A program made the translations under genes and the position numbers. From the NCBI GenBank assembly GCA_000934385.1, contig KN880565.1, positions 1 through 64,000 of the forward strand: a DNA stretch of 64,000 nt, in the 5' to 3' direction. Below the pieces are notes generated by a model, which searched no databases, was not told where the DNA came from, and saw only the letters and a program-made list of their open reading frames with translations. The DNA is from Cylindrobasidium torrendii FP15055 ss-10 (Eukaryota; Basidiomycota; Agaricomycetes; Agaricales; Physalacriaceae). This document shows, piece after piece, positions 22,474 to 33,070 of this stretch (position 1 is the first letter of the stretch; each line of letters starts with the position of its first letter).

Positions 22474-22682
22474 TTAGCACTTGCAGTCGCCGGGCTTGCA
22501 TGCGCAACTACAGAGAGGTTAACATACACTGTACGGTGGGAGGAAGAAACGAAACGTACGATGCGCCGCAAGAGCAGGTGGTGGAGCCGCAGCCGGGGGT
22601 GGATTGGTTAATGGGAGTCTGCAACACCGTCAGCGACAACGAACTTGGGTTCCCAGGCAGGGCCGTTGCGTACAGTGAACAT
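22474..22682 (-). CDS. Metallothionein, 33 residues, 7 Cys, three exons
   Basis: Small cysteine-rich metal chelator, expected to bind Cu(I), Zn or Cd in the cytosol. It is too short and too split to appear as an open frame. The coding exons are 22674-22682 (ATG TTC ACT), 22560-22618 and 22474-22507. The introns are 55 nt (gtacgc...ttgcag) and 52 nt (gtacgt...ctgtag). The spliced protein starts MFTTPINQSTPG and continues CGSTTCSCGASC then ACKPGDCKC and TAA. Cysteines fall at residues 13, 18, 20, 24, 26, 31 and 33 (C-x4-C-x-C-x3-C-x-C-x4-C-x-C). They are the only Cys, and there are no aromatic residues after Phe2. Seven Cys equals the Neurospora copper metallothionein count. A TATA box (22751-22757) and an AP-1-type palindrome (22795-22807) lie upstream. 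The identification is by pattern, not by database match. Confidence 0.77.
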
Positions 22683-22750
22683 GTTGATTTTGCGAGAGTC
22701 AGATATCGATGGGAGTGGATTTCTGAGTTGTTACGCTGAGACAGGGCGGT

Positions 22751-22757
22751 CTTTATA
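22751..22757 (-). promoter_or_regulatory. TATA box of the metallothionein gene
   Basis: TATAAAG on the minus strand, 69 bp upstream of the ATG, a normal distance for an inducible fungal promoter. Confidence 0.5.
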
Positions 22758-22794
22758 CCCTCGATCTATTGATAGTTGTTGTCCTGCGACGCAC

Positions 22795-22807
22795 GGCTGA
22801 CTCAGCC
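22795..22807. promoter_or_regulatory. Palindrome GGCTGACTCAGCC (AP-1/Gcn4/MARE-type core)
   Basis: A perfect 13-bp palindrome centred on TGACTCA, the known site of AP-1, Gcn4 and Yap-type bZIP factors. It lies 113 bp upstream of the metallothionein start and about 520 bp from the divergent DUF4246 gene. Stress-linked bZIP control of the metallothionein is an inference. Confidence 0.45.
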
Positions 22808-23329
22808 ATCCAGGAAATCTCGCACGGCGTGGCGCACGCATCCACAAAGTCGCGCACGCTTTCGTTCGGCCGGAGCTTGTGTCGGCCGACGGGGGACTAG
22901 ATCACCAGCTTAGCTAAGCACAATGCCCCAGCAATCCTTGGGATCTTCTGTTGTTTTCAGCTAGACATAACCCAGCCAGGAACTCCAATTTCCCCCTATA
23001 TTAACGAATGCGAGCTCCATATTGTGTTTCCCTGTCAGTGTGAGCGTCTTGGCCCTGCTCAGGAACTTTGATGCGCCAACAATGATGTCGATCGCGCGCC
23101 TTCACTGCTTGTCTTTGCTCCATCACGACGATATCCGTACCAATGGCCAGAGAGTACCTTGGGACCCTGCCCTTGCTTGCATCCATCCAATGACAGAAAG
23201 CAGGCGGAAAGAACGCGGGACATCAGCTGGATTCGGCACCGCCAACGGTGCCGTTGGCCTCGAGGTTTCCTGAAACTATAAAACCCATCAAGTTCCTTTC
23301 TGTCAACCATTCCCCTTTCCCCTCACAGG

Positions 23330-25360
23330 ATGTCCGACATCGAAGAAAGCAGCTCTGGAAGCGAAGATGCATTCTCTTCCACGTCTAGGGACGCCGAGGA
23401 CAACTCAGGCTCGGATTTCGATCCCAAAGTCCCCAACATGTGCGTCGAGGCGTTCCAGGAGATGGAGAGTTTGTTCCGGAGCAGATATCCGCACCCTTTC
23501 CCTTCGGATGACTGGGACAATGGATGGGGCGATACACCACGCACAATCGTAGAGCTACGAATGTGCGCTTTGTCGACGACGCTGAGGGAGAAGGAGCGTT
23601 GGTGGGAGAAGGTCAAAGACAAAGACATCCGGGCAAAGTGGAGGGCAGAGGCATTGGAACAGGGTCAGGACAAGGCAAATCCAAAGTGGTCGTTGACTGA
23701 GGGCATGGTGTGTGATTGTATCTTCTGTTGTCCCCTAGCTCATACTTGCAACAGGTTGATTACGTTCTGGATGAACTCGACGGGTATGCCAAGTTGCGAG
23801 ACGAGGCGACAGGCATTGAACTCGCGTGCTATGAACGCGTCTGGAAGTCCGACCAGCTGGTGCCCCAGGATCTACGCGACCGTCTCGTTGCCGTTGCCAA
23901 TAAGCTTGAAGACATCCCAGACGCACAGAAAGATTGGCATCCTGGTAGCAACAAGCAAGTTCTCGACCTTGTTCATCCTTCCCTGTATCCCGTCGTCAAT
24001 GGGCGCACTCGCAACAGTACCGGAGCACACGTCAAATGGCCGCGGCCTCGCGGTGATTCGGATTACATGTCGGACAAGTTCCAGTGGCTGCCATCCGACT
24101 TCTTCATCGACAACAACGGTGAAGCGCGCCTCACCAGCTCGTATATCAACAATGTGTGCGATGCCGACCTCTATCCTATTATCGACAAGCTTGTCACACT
24201 CGCCGTTCCAATGTGGGAGCGCGTTCTGTCTGACCTGTGCCGCCCACTTTCAAATATCCGCATGAAGGTTATCGATGATGAGGATGCGTACGATGACTAC
24301 CGAGGGCGCGTGGGCTGCATCTGGCGGGACGAGAATGGCAGATGCACTGATCCACCTTATCTGGAAAACCATGATGATGAGGAGGCGCAGGAGGAATGGC
24401 GCGCAAGGCAACCTCAGGTACTTCCTGAAGCATTGGATGCGTACACCGGGGCTCTGGACATCATCAAAAACACGGTTCCTCTCAAGGGAGGCAGTATTCA
24501 AGTCATTGTCAAACTGGCTAACATTGTGCTTACGCCGGATAACCCCAAGTATGCTGGGGGAAAATGGCACGTAGAAGGTGTGTCTTGGTTAGTGTGTGTG
24601 ATTGGTTTTGAACTCACTTGTATCATATCATAGGCATGCTTAACGAGAACATTGTCTCGACGTTTATCTATGTGCGTTTTTTCGTATCCATATTTTGGAG
24701 GTAGGCTGACCATCTGTAGTATTACGACGAGGAGAATATCACAGCCTCCCAACTGAATTTCCGTACGTCCATCATCGAGCCTTGCTACCACGGCCAGGAC
24801 GACACGGACTGCAGCACCGTACTCTACGGGATGCAGAGGTACTTGCCCAGTGCTTATTCAATCAACCAAGTTGCTCACCCCATCGCAGGGACAGCCCTCT
24901 TTGCCAAGACTTGGGTGGGGTGAAGACGCTCGAAGGTCGTTGCATCGCGTTCCCCAACATCTACCAGCACCAAGTGCAGCCGTTCGAGCTCAAAGAAGCC
25001 TCGAAGCCTGGTCACCGCAAGATAATAGCTCTATTCCTTGTCGATCCGATGACTACCATCCCTTCGGCAACAAAGATTCCACCCCAGCAAGCAGAGTGGA
25101 CTGTCGATATCTTGCGGCAGTCGTTGGAGGCTCTGTGCAGGCTGCCGCCCGAACTGGTGGACCTTATTTGCAGCTTTGCGAGCTGGAACACGATGTCTAG
25201 GGCAGAGGCGGAGGTGTACAGGAAGGAGCTGATGGAGGAGAGATCGGTCATGGTGAAGGACCATACGGAGGCGAGGTATGAGATTGAATTCAACATGTGG
25301 TATGTCTTTTCTGTGTGTTCAAAGCAGAGCCGCAAGCTAATGGATTATAGCGAACACTGA
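23330..25360 (+). CDS. DUF4246 family protein, copy 1
   Basis: Fungal protein of unknown function, about 600 residues. The N-terminus is acidic and Ser-rich (MSDIEESSSGSEDAFSS). Family blocks follow in order: WGDTPRTIVELRMCALS, LDGYAKLRDEATGIE, DWHPGSNKQVLDLVHPSLYP, FQWLPSDF, SYINNV, VPMWERVLSDLCRPL, then KYAGGKWHVEGMLNENIVST, EPCYHGQDDTDC, and GRCIAFPNIYQHQVQPFELK followed by GHRKIIALFLVDP. The HVE, QHQV and GHRK motifs look like the metal and cosubstrate residues of a double-stranded beta-helix oxygenase; that reading is inferred. The last intron (gtatgt...tatag) splits a Cys codon, giving the end EFNMCEH. Copy 2 at 28726-30814 is its inverted paralogue. Confidence 0.87.
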
Positions 25361-25700
25361 GAACAGATGAAAGCTTTTATGTGGATCTGGGTGAATATGC
25401 GTAGGGCGTCTTTTAGATCTGTAACAATGATAGTTTCTCGTGGGAAATTGAATTTTTGTATGCTTCACGGACGCCGGTCAAAGCGCAAGGAGAACGATAA
25501 GCAACCACAACCCGTGTATACATATTTGAGGCTTGAAGGAGTATTGTTCTTGAACTCGAAATTGGTCAATTTCAGCCATTGTCGCCTTATAGAAGTCGGC
25601 CCGATCACAACAGAAACAAATAACACGCTCTTTTACACGCGCCATCACGAACACCTCGACGCGTCGCGAGACTGGCGCTTTGGCCGTATATTCGATTTAA
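25361..25700. other. Spacer before RecQ with MCB-like site
   Basis: Holds the DUF4246 3' flank and the RecQ promoter. ACGCGT (25659-25664), inside the palindrome CGACGCGTCG, lies 37 bp before the RecQ ATG. This is the MluI cell-cycle box bound by MBF in yeasts. Confidence 0.45.
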
Positions 25701-28252
25701 ATGGACAAGGCGCACATCATCCTCCACGACGTGTTTGGACACGATTCCTTCCGTCTTTTGCAGGAGCAGGTATATCATTACGCTCGGGGGTCTTGTATAG
25801 AGCCTAACGGCGGACGTCTTATTAGGTCGTCAAAAGGCTTGTTGAAGACAATGACAATGCTCTCTGCATTTTTCCTACTGGTGGAGGGAAGAGTTTGACG
25901 TTCCAGGTTCCAGCGCTGTGCTTCGAGGTGCGTGATATCGCAAATTAGTCGTGGACAGTCGCCCAATATACACACTCAGGGTATTACGCTGGTGATATCA
26001 CCCCTCATCGCACTCATGAAGGATCAAGTCGAGAGCCTGCAAAACAAGGGTATCATGGCCGCGAATTTGGACAGTAGCCAAGACGCGGCAATGACCCGCA
26101 TCATCAAGCACGACACTATGAACAACAAGCTCAAGTTGCTTTATGTAGCGCCGGAAAGGTGCGTGACTGCAGAACGCAGCAATTCTGTCTAACCATCTCG
26201 TCTCAGGCTCAACAACGAAGGATTCGTCGAGATGATGCGCAATGTGAAGATATCCTTACTCGCGGTAGACGAGGCGCACTGTATCTCCCAGTGGGGTACC
26301 AGTTTCCGACCCGAATACCTCAAGATTGCTCGCTTCGCTGAAGAAATGAACGTCGAGCGCGTTCTCTGTCTCACGGCTACAGCGACAAAAGAGGTCATTG
26401 AGGACATTTGTGTCAATTTCCTCATCGACGAGCATGGCGTCTTCAAGACCCCAGTTTATCGACCCAAGTACGTGTCGCGCCCGTTTATCTTGTCTATGTC
26501 AATGCTCACTGCTTCTAGTTTGGGTTTCTGTGTCGATTCGGCGCCCAACTTCGATAGCAAGGTCCAGAAGGCTGTCGCTCTTTTGAAAAAGCGCACAGGG
26601 CCTGCCATTGTCTATGTCACTCTCCAGAAGCACGCCGAAGAGGCAGCAATTGCGTTCAGGCGTCATGGCCTCGAAGCTGCCATTTACCATGCCGGATTGC
26701 CCCAAGATGAGCGCACCCGCATTCAGCAGAATTTCATGGCCTCGAAGGATGGCATCGTTTGCGCAACCATTGCATTCGGCATGGGCATCGACAAAGGTAC
26801 GCCCGTGTTACATGGCCTTACTACAATGTGTCCTCACCCCCAGCACAGCGGATATTCGTCAGGTCATTCACATGTACATGCCCAAGACGCTGGAAGGGTA
26901 CAGCCAGGAAGTCGGACGTGCTGGACGTGATGGACTGCCGTCGACTTGTCTTATGATTCTGTCTCCACCGGATATTCCTATTCTCGAGGGCTTCTGTCGC
27001 GGTGACACAGTCTCCCCGACGTCGCTGAAGTTGTGGTTGCAGGAGGTTGCGCTGAAGGACGAGGACGGAGATGGTACCATCAGTTTCAACCATTACACAC
27101 AAGCAAGGGAATTTGATATCAAAGTATCTTTGCTCATTGCCCGAGGAACCAAAGTGCTAATGATCCCTAGGACACTGTCCTTCGACTACTCTATGCCCAG
27201 CTTGAGCTCAAGCACGGCTTCTTCCGCGCGGTGACACCATTCTACGCTATCTACGACCTCAAGGAGCTCTCCGCTGCAGACTGGCAAAAGGTCATGAAGG
27301 ACAACACGAAGCCGGCGCAGGCCATTCGAGCTGGCTGGACAAGAAAGACGGCCGGGTACCAGGTCGATGTGATGGCAGTTGTTGCGGCCTCGGGGATTTC
27401 GCGTGAGCAAATTGCTAGAACCCTTTCAATGTGGGAACTCGAAGGTACGTTTGTTCATTGGGCGCATTTCATTTCCTCATGACAAAAAGGTTTGCTTGAG
27501 TCCAAGCCTTCGCAGGTTCGGAACAGGTATCGAGTTATCAAGCCGCTACCTACCGACCTCCCTACTATTGGAGCTTTGGCGGACCAGATGTTCGAGGAGA
27601 TGGTTGCGCGAGAGGAAGATGGGGTTAGGCGCATTCAGGGTGTCATCGAGTTTGCCACTGCATCCAAATGTAACTTTATGGGTGCTTTTCTTTACCCTTT
27701 CGCATGCTGACCGGCACTCTAGGTCTCGCAGTAGCCTTGGCGGAATACTTTGGTGATGTGGGTGTCGTTCCCAACGAGCAGTGTGGTGTTTGCTCGTTTT
27801 GCAAGACAGGCCAAAGCCTGTCTTTCAACCAGGGCACGACTTTCGACCCAGATCCAGTTCAAGTCGCGTCTGTTCTGTCCACTGTGACTATCCGCGACGA
27901 CCCGCGCTGCCTTGCCCGTTTTGCTTTTGGCGTCTCCTCCCCCCGTCTGTATGCCAACAAGTGGACGACTAAGCATCCGCTTTTTGGATGCCTGGTCGAT
28001 GCGGACTTCAAGAAGCTGCTGGAGGTATTCGATGTAGAGTGCAGGAGGGTTGACTATGTGAATGTCGCGGAGGACTCGGCGAATAGGACGACCGGGACAA
28101 AGAGGAGCTATTCTGGTGGGTCGAGCTATCCGGCGAAGAGCTCAACCAGGGGGAGGTCTACCTCTGGTTCAAGCAGCTACTCATCCGGGAGGGGCAGGGG
28201 TCGTGGCTCTGGTACAAAGACCTCGTATGCCTCCAAGCGGGGGAGGTATTGA
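25701..28252 (+). CDS. RecQ-type ATP-dependent DNA helicase
   Basis: 3'-5' DNA helicase of genome maintenance. Motifs in order: FGHDSFRLLQEQVV (motif 0), CIFPTGGGKSLTFQVPAL (Walker A), GITLVISPLIALMKDQVESL (Ia), DEAHCISQWGTSFRPEY (Walker B plus the RecQ aromatic loop), LCLTATATKEV (III), TGPAIVYVTLQKHAEE (IV), GIVCATIAFGMGIDKADIRQ (V) and GYSQEVGRAGRDGLPS (VI). A winged-helix-like part follows, then CGVCSFCKTG, the remnant of the RQC zinc site. The tail is Ser/Gly/Arg-rich (GRGRGRGSGTKTSYASKRGR). No HRDC domain is evident. At least eight short introns are needed. The gene is flanked on both sides by inverted DUF4246 copies. Confidence 0.92.
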
Positions 28253-28725
28253 TAGGTCAACCAATCTGGTAGTGACATCTATGAGTACTGTTCTTGTATA
28301 ATACTAGGGTATATATCTGCTAATCTAGCGTAGCATGAATATGAACAGTGCGTATCTAACAAAACGATGGCGTAAACCCAGTTAAAGTCATTTTCAACCG
28401 TGCTAACAAGTGCGTTGGCCTGACTTTTGGAGTACAACTGGCATCACGCGCTGCGTGTCCGCCTCCCCGCGACGCTGCAGCAGTCAGTTGAGAGGAATCT
28501 AGACGCGCGATAACTTTCTGCAAGACGGAATTCCTGTGTCAACATGAAGGCGCTGGCGGACGCTTACAGAATGTGGTGTGATGTGAAGCTTGTAACATTG
28601 AAAGAGAAAGAGCTACCATTTCTGAGCCTGAAGCCCTCGTACAAATGTAGCTCCGAAGTCCAGTTGCCATGTCAAACTCTTAACTTATACACTATTATCA
28701 ACCTCCAACCTCCAAGCTTCAAGCT
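28253..28725. other. Convergent 3' flank RecQ / DUF4246
   Basis: Holds short AT-rich stretches and a small direct repeat (caagcttcaagcttcaa near 28712-28728) at the DUF4246 stop. No gene was seen. Confidence 0.55.
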
Positions 28726-30814
28726 TCAATGCTCACTAGAAATGAATATCATCAATGCCGCGGACCGTGGAATACAAACAGGAATACGCGCACCACATAT
28801 TGAATTCAATATGGAATCTCTTCTTTGTGTGGTCCTTCACCATAACAGACCGTTCCTTCATCAGCTCCTCACGGTAGACTTCTGCTTCATCCCTAGTCAT
28901 GAGCGTAGTCTTCGTCATGTCAGAGACGATATCCGCCAACTCGGCGGGCATGTTATGACCAGCCAAAGCCTCTTTTAGCGGTCCCGCGGCCCACGAGTGT
29001 TGTTGAGGCGCGACGTCTGCGGTCGAAGGTATCCTGTGCGTGGGATCGACAAGGAAGAGCGCGACTATCTTTCTGTGTCCTGGTTTTGTCGGATCGGCGA
29101 GTCTGAAGGGTTGGACCTGGTGCTGGTAGATATTCGGGAATGCGATGCAACGTCCTTCCTTTGTGACACTACGGCCCACTTCTTGGACCAAAGGGACTTG
29201 CCTGGAAAGTTGGTGTCATGACATTGCAAGGTCGTTCATATGGGCAGCATACCTGTCCAGCCCGTAGAGAATTTGTGTGCACGTAGAGTCGTCCTGTCCA
29301 TGATAGCATGGCTCTGTAACAGAAACACGGAATGCAAGCTCGGATTGAGTTATGTTATCTTCGTCGTAGTACTGCCAGCAGATGTCCATTGTGAGTGACG
29401 TGCAGTGAAGTGGAAGATGAGTAAAACTCACATAGAGAAATGTAGAGACAATGCTCTCATTGAGCATCCCTGTCAACTATCATCAGCATTTGTTTGACTA
29501 GCGCACACGCGTCAGTACCTTCGACGTGCCAGCTACCGCCCTCATATGTCGGATTATTTGGCGTAAGAAGAATGTTCGCCAGCTTCACGATGACTTGAAT
29601 AGTCGACTCTGTCAAGTCGACCGTCTTCGAGATAGCATCCAACGCGCCGTTGTACTCATCCAGCGGCTCTGGAAGTCTCTTGGGTAATGAGTCGCGCCAT
29701 GCATCCCAACGCTCATCCTCCCAGTCATCGCACTCATCGTCACTGGGGTATGGTTCATTGTAAACGCCTTCTTCGTCTGCCCAAATGCAGCAAACACGTC
29801 CCCGACTATCGTAGCGCTCCTTCATGGTGGTGACGACTTTCATACGAAGCGCAGTGAGCGGCCGTCGGAGGTCAGACAGTACGCGTTCCCACATCGGTAC
29901 TGCCAGTCCAACAAGATTCTCGATAACAGGGTACATTCCTGCATGCTCGACGGGATGGAGGTTGTTGATGTACGAGTCTTTGAGCTTGGCCGCGGAGCTG
30001 GCGTCTATTTCGAAGTTGGATGGTATCCACTGGAAACGGCGAGACAGAAACTGGGTGTCAGACTTGTTCCCTGCTACATCGGGCTCAAGAGACGACTTGG
30101 ACGTGCGTTCAAGAGTACGGCCATAAACGATAGGATAGAGCGAAGGATGAACGAGGTCGAGCACCTGTTTGTTGGTGCCAGGGTGCCAGTCCTTCTCATC
30201 CTCGGGAATGTTTTCGAGTTTGGCTACGGCGTCCAGTAGTTGGTCGCGGACGGCAGATGAAACCAGCGCGTCCGATTTCCATACGCGCTCGTAGCATCCC
30301 GGCTCGACGCCAGTCGCGCCGTCGCGTAACCTTGCGTATCCGTCTAGCTCAGCCAAAACATAGTCAATCTAATCAAATAAGCAAAAGTAAGACCTTGGAT
30401 TCAAGAGCTGTGAGTCTGTAATTACCATTTGACCGGTAAGCGTCCATTCTGGGTGTTCGTTGTCGACCCCCTGTTCGAGGGCCTCTTCGCGCCATTTCTG
30501 CAAGATTACGACGTCGTTTTTCTTTTCCCACCAGTTCGGTTTGTTCCTCAGGATCTCCGAAAGCGCACACATCTTGAGCTCAACAATCGTTCTCGGCGTG
30601 TCGCCCCATTCTGAGCGCCCAATATCTGGAAATGGATGTGGATAACCGTCTTTGAAGCTGTAGAGCGCTTGTTCGTATGCCATTTGGACGACATTCGGAA
30701 TGTCTATGTGCATGGCGTCAACAAGTGTATACCCTTGCACTGCACATAGGCAGCAAAACTAGAAGCCAAAAGCTCACCTGTCCTGGCGTTCTTTATTTGT
30801 GTTAGACGGCCCAT
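28726..30814 (-). CDS. DUF4246 family protein, copy 2
   Basis: Paralogue of the gene at 23330-25360, on the opposite strand. The start comes from a short first exon, MGRLTQIKNART, spliced (gtgagc...tgcag) to VQGYTLVDAMHIDIPNVVQM. The family blocks are all present: WGDTPRTIVELKMCALSEIL, DGYARLRDGATGVE, DWHPGTNKQVLDLVHPSLYP, FQWIPSNFEID, SYINNLHPVEH, VPMWERVLSDLRRPL, GGSWHVEGMLNESIVST, EPCYHGQDD, GRCIAFPNIYQHQVQPF and GHRKIVALFLVDP. The last intron splits the same Cys codon as in copy 1, ending EFNMCEH, so the gene structure as well as the sequence is shared. Copy 1 has an acidic N-terminus that copy 2 lacks. Function is unknown. Confidence 0.87.
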
Positions 30815-31563
30815 GGTGGTCAACTGCGAAGTCAGATTCAAGCCAGGAGTACCGGGACCGAGACCGACACGTGTAGAACTCGCAGAGAACTCGTCTGGGA
30901 CACATCTCCGTCAAGCGCTCGGCGTAAATGATACATAACAACTTCATGTACAAGTCTTGTGCACCCGAAATTGGTGTCTGCAGTTGGGACGGCGAGGAAT
31001 GCCCAGCATTGAGAAAATCCACCTTGCTAAGCATTGGGCCCTACCAACCACTTCCGTCGCGCGGTTTTCCACAAAACCGCTTTTAATGAATGGATCTGTA
31101 AGGCAGAAAACTCCTGCGATTATACGCTAAGGTCTGTGTCCAAGTGTTCTTCACCTTGGTGGTTGATGTTGATCGGCATCGGTCCGCGTTTCCGACCATA
31201 GATCGAAAGGGATTCCAAGTTCAAAATTCTAACCAACACGGCAATTCACCCAACCATGACAGTCCTTTGACCCCAGTTTCCTGATATTATACCTGAAATG
31301 TTTGATCTACTTTTCAAGGCCATTTGTTATGTTGACCGCTTCACATCACCGACCAGCATAGTTGAATTGTCAAGACAGGATACTTTGCGAGGTGGGGGAC
31401 GGAACAAACATGCCTTTCCTCCAAGATGTTTATCAATGGTAGAAGACGAAGCCCGTTTATATTGACAGTCTAGAGCCCCTGCCACATTGCTCCCACGTGC
31501 TGAGACGTTCGTACTCAGCAACCAACTACCAAGAACGAGACCCTCCGAGCCACGAAGCTTCAA
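30815..31563. other. Divergent intergenic region
   Basis: Lies between the DUF4246 copy 2 start and the F-box-like gene start. Only short frames are present and no recognisable element was seen. Confidence 0.55.
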
Positions 31564-32958
31564 ATGGTGTCCATTTGGAACCTACCACTCGATATACTCC
31601 AGCGTATCTTCATTCATTGCTGCACAAACTTGGACAAGCGAACTGGAACGCAAGCTTGCACTTATAACCTCGTTGTCACTGGCGCCAGCATCGTCCTTCC
31701 TTGTCAAAATACTCTTCGGCACGTCAGCCACCAGTGGAGATTCGTCGTCGAATATAGTGCAGTCCTCTGGTCGAATATCCACATCATCTGGCCATGCGAA
31801 TACCGTCACGCAGGTCTTCGCGTAGAGATACTGCGCTACTTTGTCCACTACGCCATCCTCCGCTCACAAACGAACGATCTAGACATATACATCGAAGACG
31901 AGGGATGGGAGGAAACCGCACGCCTTCTTCTCCCCCAATCTCATCGCTGGCGTTCTCTGGTGTTTGCCAAATCCGCTATCACGGTACCCACCGCCGCAGA
32001 CTTTCGCGCCATGCGCTGTAAAATTCCACGTCTGCAAAAATTCAGGTTCCCTGTGTGGACGCCTGATTTGGACTATGATGCCTTTCAAAAAGCGTTTGTG
32101 GACGCCCCTACACTGCGGACGTTCGAATGCAACTTGGCTATGCTCACCTGGGGCCTGCGTTTCCCGTGGACCCAGATTGTAAACCTTAGCCTTGTTTACA
32201 GTGGCTCAAGACTACCCGGTGTGGGGGACAAGACGTTCAACAAAGTAATGCAGTCCTCGAACTTGCGTCGGCTCACCATTTCGGGTCTCCTGCCTGATAC
32301 CACCGGGAGAGACGCATCTACTATCGCTGTTCCCCACTTGCAAGAGCTATCCGCGAACACGCCGAATTGGATCCCGTTGTTTGTCTTACCGGCGCTGAAG
32401 ACTGTCAGCATAGATGTGGCTGACGCGCGCGCGTTAATCGAGCTCATAGACCGTTCCCAGTGTTCTTTGACAGCACTGTCCCTCTCCTTTCGCAGAATAG
32501 ACGACGCTTTGGTGGAAGCGTTCAAGGCTCTTCTCCTGCGGGCGTATGGGGTCCAAATACTCAATATTTCAGGAGCAAACGAGAGTATGCAGAATCTCCT
32601 TCCCGTTCTGTTGCGACCACTGCACAGCGCGAAAACCATGCCTCTTCTCGCGGAGCTGGGCCTCGAAGTGGAAGGTTATTGTCCGACCGATGCTGAGGCT
32701 ACGAGTTTTATTTGCTTGGGGGTCGAGACACTGAACGGTATAACTAAATCGCATTCATTGCTCACTTGTATTGCGCTTGGTGTGAAGTTGGCTCGTTCTA
32801 GGGTTGACGAGGCACGGATAGACAAGGACAAAATACATGGGTTAGAATCTTTCAAGGAGATGAGGGACCGTCTGGGTGCTAGAGGGGCGGTGTTGGACGT
32901 GAAAGTGACGGTTTATAACCCGTACGATACTAGCAAGCGAGAGCATCGCGTGCACTAG
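31564..32958 (+). CDS. F-box-like protein with LRR-like C-terminus, copy A
   Basis: Single-exon protein of 464 residues. The N-terminus VSIWNLPLDILQRIFIHCCT fits an F-box helix (LP-x-I/L-L-x-x-I), and HVSHQWRFVVEYSAVLWSNI is the second half seen in Agaricomycete F-box proteins. It would recruit a substrate to an SCF ubiquitin ligase through Skp1. The C-terminal 300 residues have leucine-spaced segments (TFECNLAMLTWGL, LRRLTISGLLP, LKTVSIDVADARALIELIDR) resembling degenerate leucine-rich repeats. A related gene lies at 39905-41308 on the other strand; both share HRWRSL after a tryptophan-rich region. Such families are very large in mushrooms and individual functions are unknown. Confidence 0.72.
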   Translation: MVSIWNLPLDILQRIFIHCCTNLDKRTGTQACTYNLVVTGASIVLPCQNTLRHVSHQWRFVVEYSAVLWSNIHIIWPCEYRHAGLRVEILRYFVHYAILRSQTNDLDIYIEDEGWEETARLLLPQSHRWRSLVFAKSAITVPTAADFRAMRCKIPRLQKFRFPVWTPDLDYDAFQKAFVDAPTLRTFECNLAMLTWGLRFPWTQIVNLSLVYSGSRLPGVGDKTFNKVMQSSNLRRLTISGLLPDTTGRDASTIAVPHLQELSANTPNWIPLFVLPALKTVSIDVADARALIELIDRSQCSLTALSLSFRRIDDALVEAFKALLLRAYGVQILNISGANESMQNLLPVLLRPLHSAKTMPLLAELGLEVEGYCPTDAEATSFICLGVETLNGITKSHSLLTCIALGVKLARSRVDEARIDKDKIHGLESFKEMRDRLGARGAVLDVKVTVYNPYDTSKREHRVH

Positions 32959-33070
32959 TTGGATACTCACTTTGAAATCGACACTTCCAAGTCGACGGTA
33001 TGAATGTGTGATGACCAGTCTCAAATTCCAAGGGGATACAAGTACATTCCACTGCCTCTACAATTTGAAT

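Larger units (their letters stand above)
22683..23329. other. Divergent promoter region, metallothionein / DUF4246
   Basis: Contains the TATA box and bZIP palindrome described separately. A TATA-like ctataaaa lies at about 23276, some 55 bp before the DUF4246 start. No further gene was seen. Confidence 0.55.
23330..30814. repeat. Inverted gene duplication: DUF4246 - RecQ - DUF4246
   Basis: The two DUF4246 genes face each other around the RecQ gene. They share sequence along their whole length and the position of the last intron, so this is a dispersed inverted duplication of a complete gene, at protein level rather than recent DNA identity. Confidence 0.75.

Noticed and set aside
22279..22611. 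Reading BET4 straight through to a stop at 22611
   Set aside because: The tail would be 110 residues of non-conserved sequence running into the opposite-strand metallothionein; using the gtgcgt donor ends the protein cleanly at 22381.
22440..22739. 99-codon plus-strand frame across the metallothionein locus
   Set aside because: It is the antisense shadow of the spliced metallothionein, with no family features of its own.
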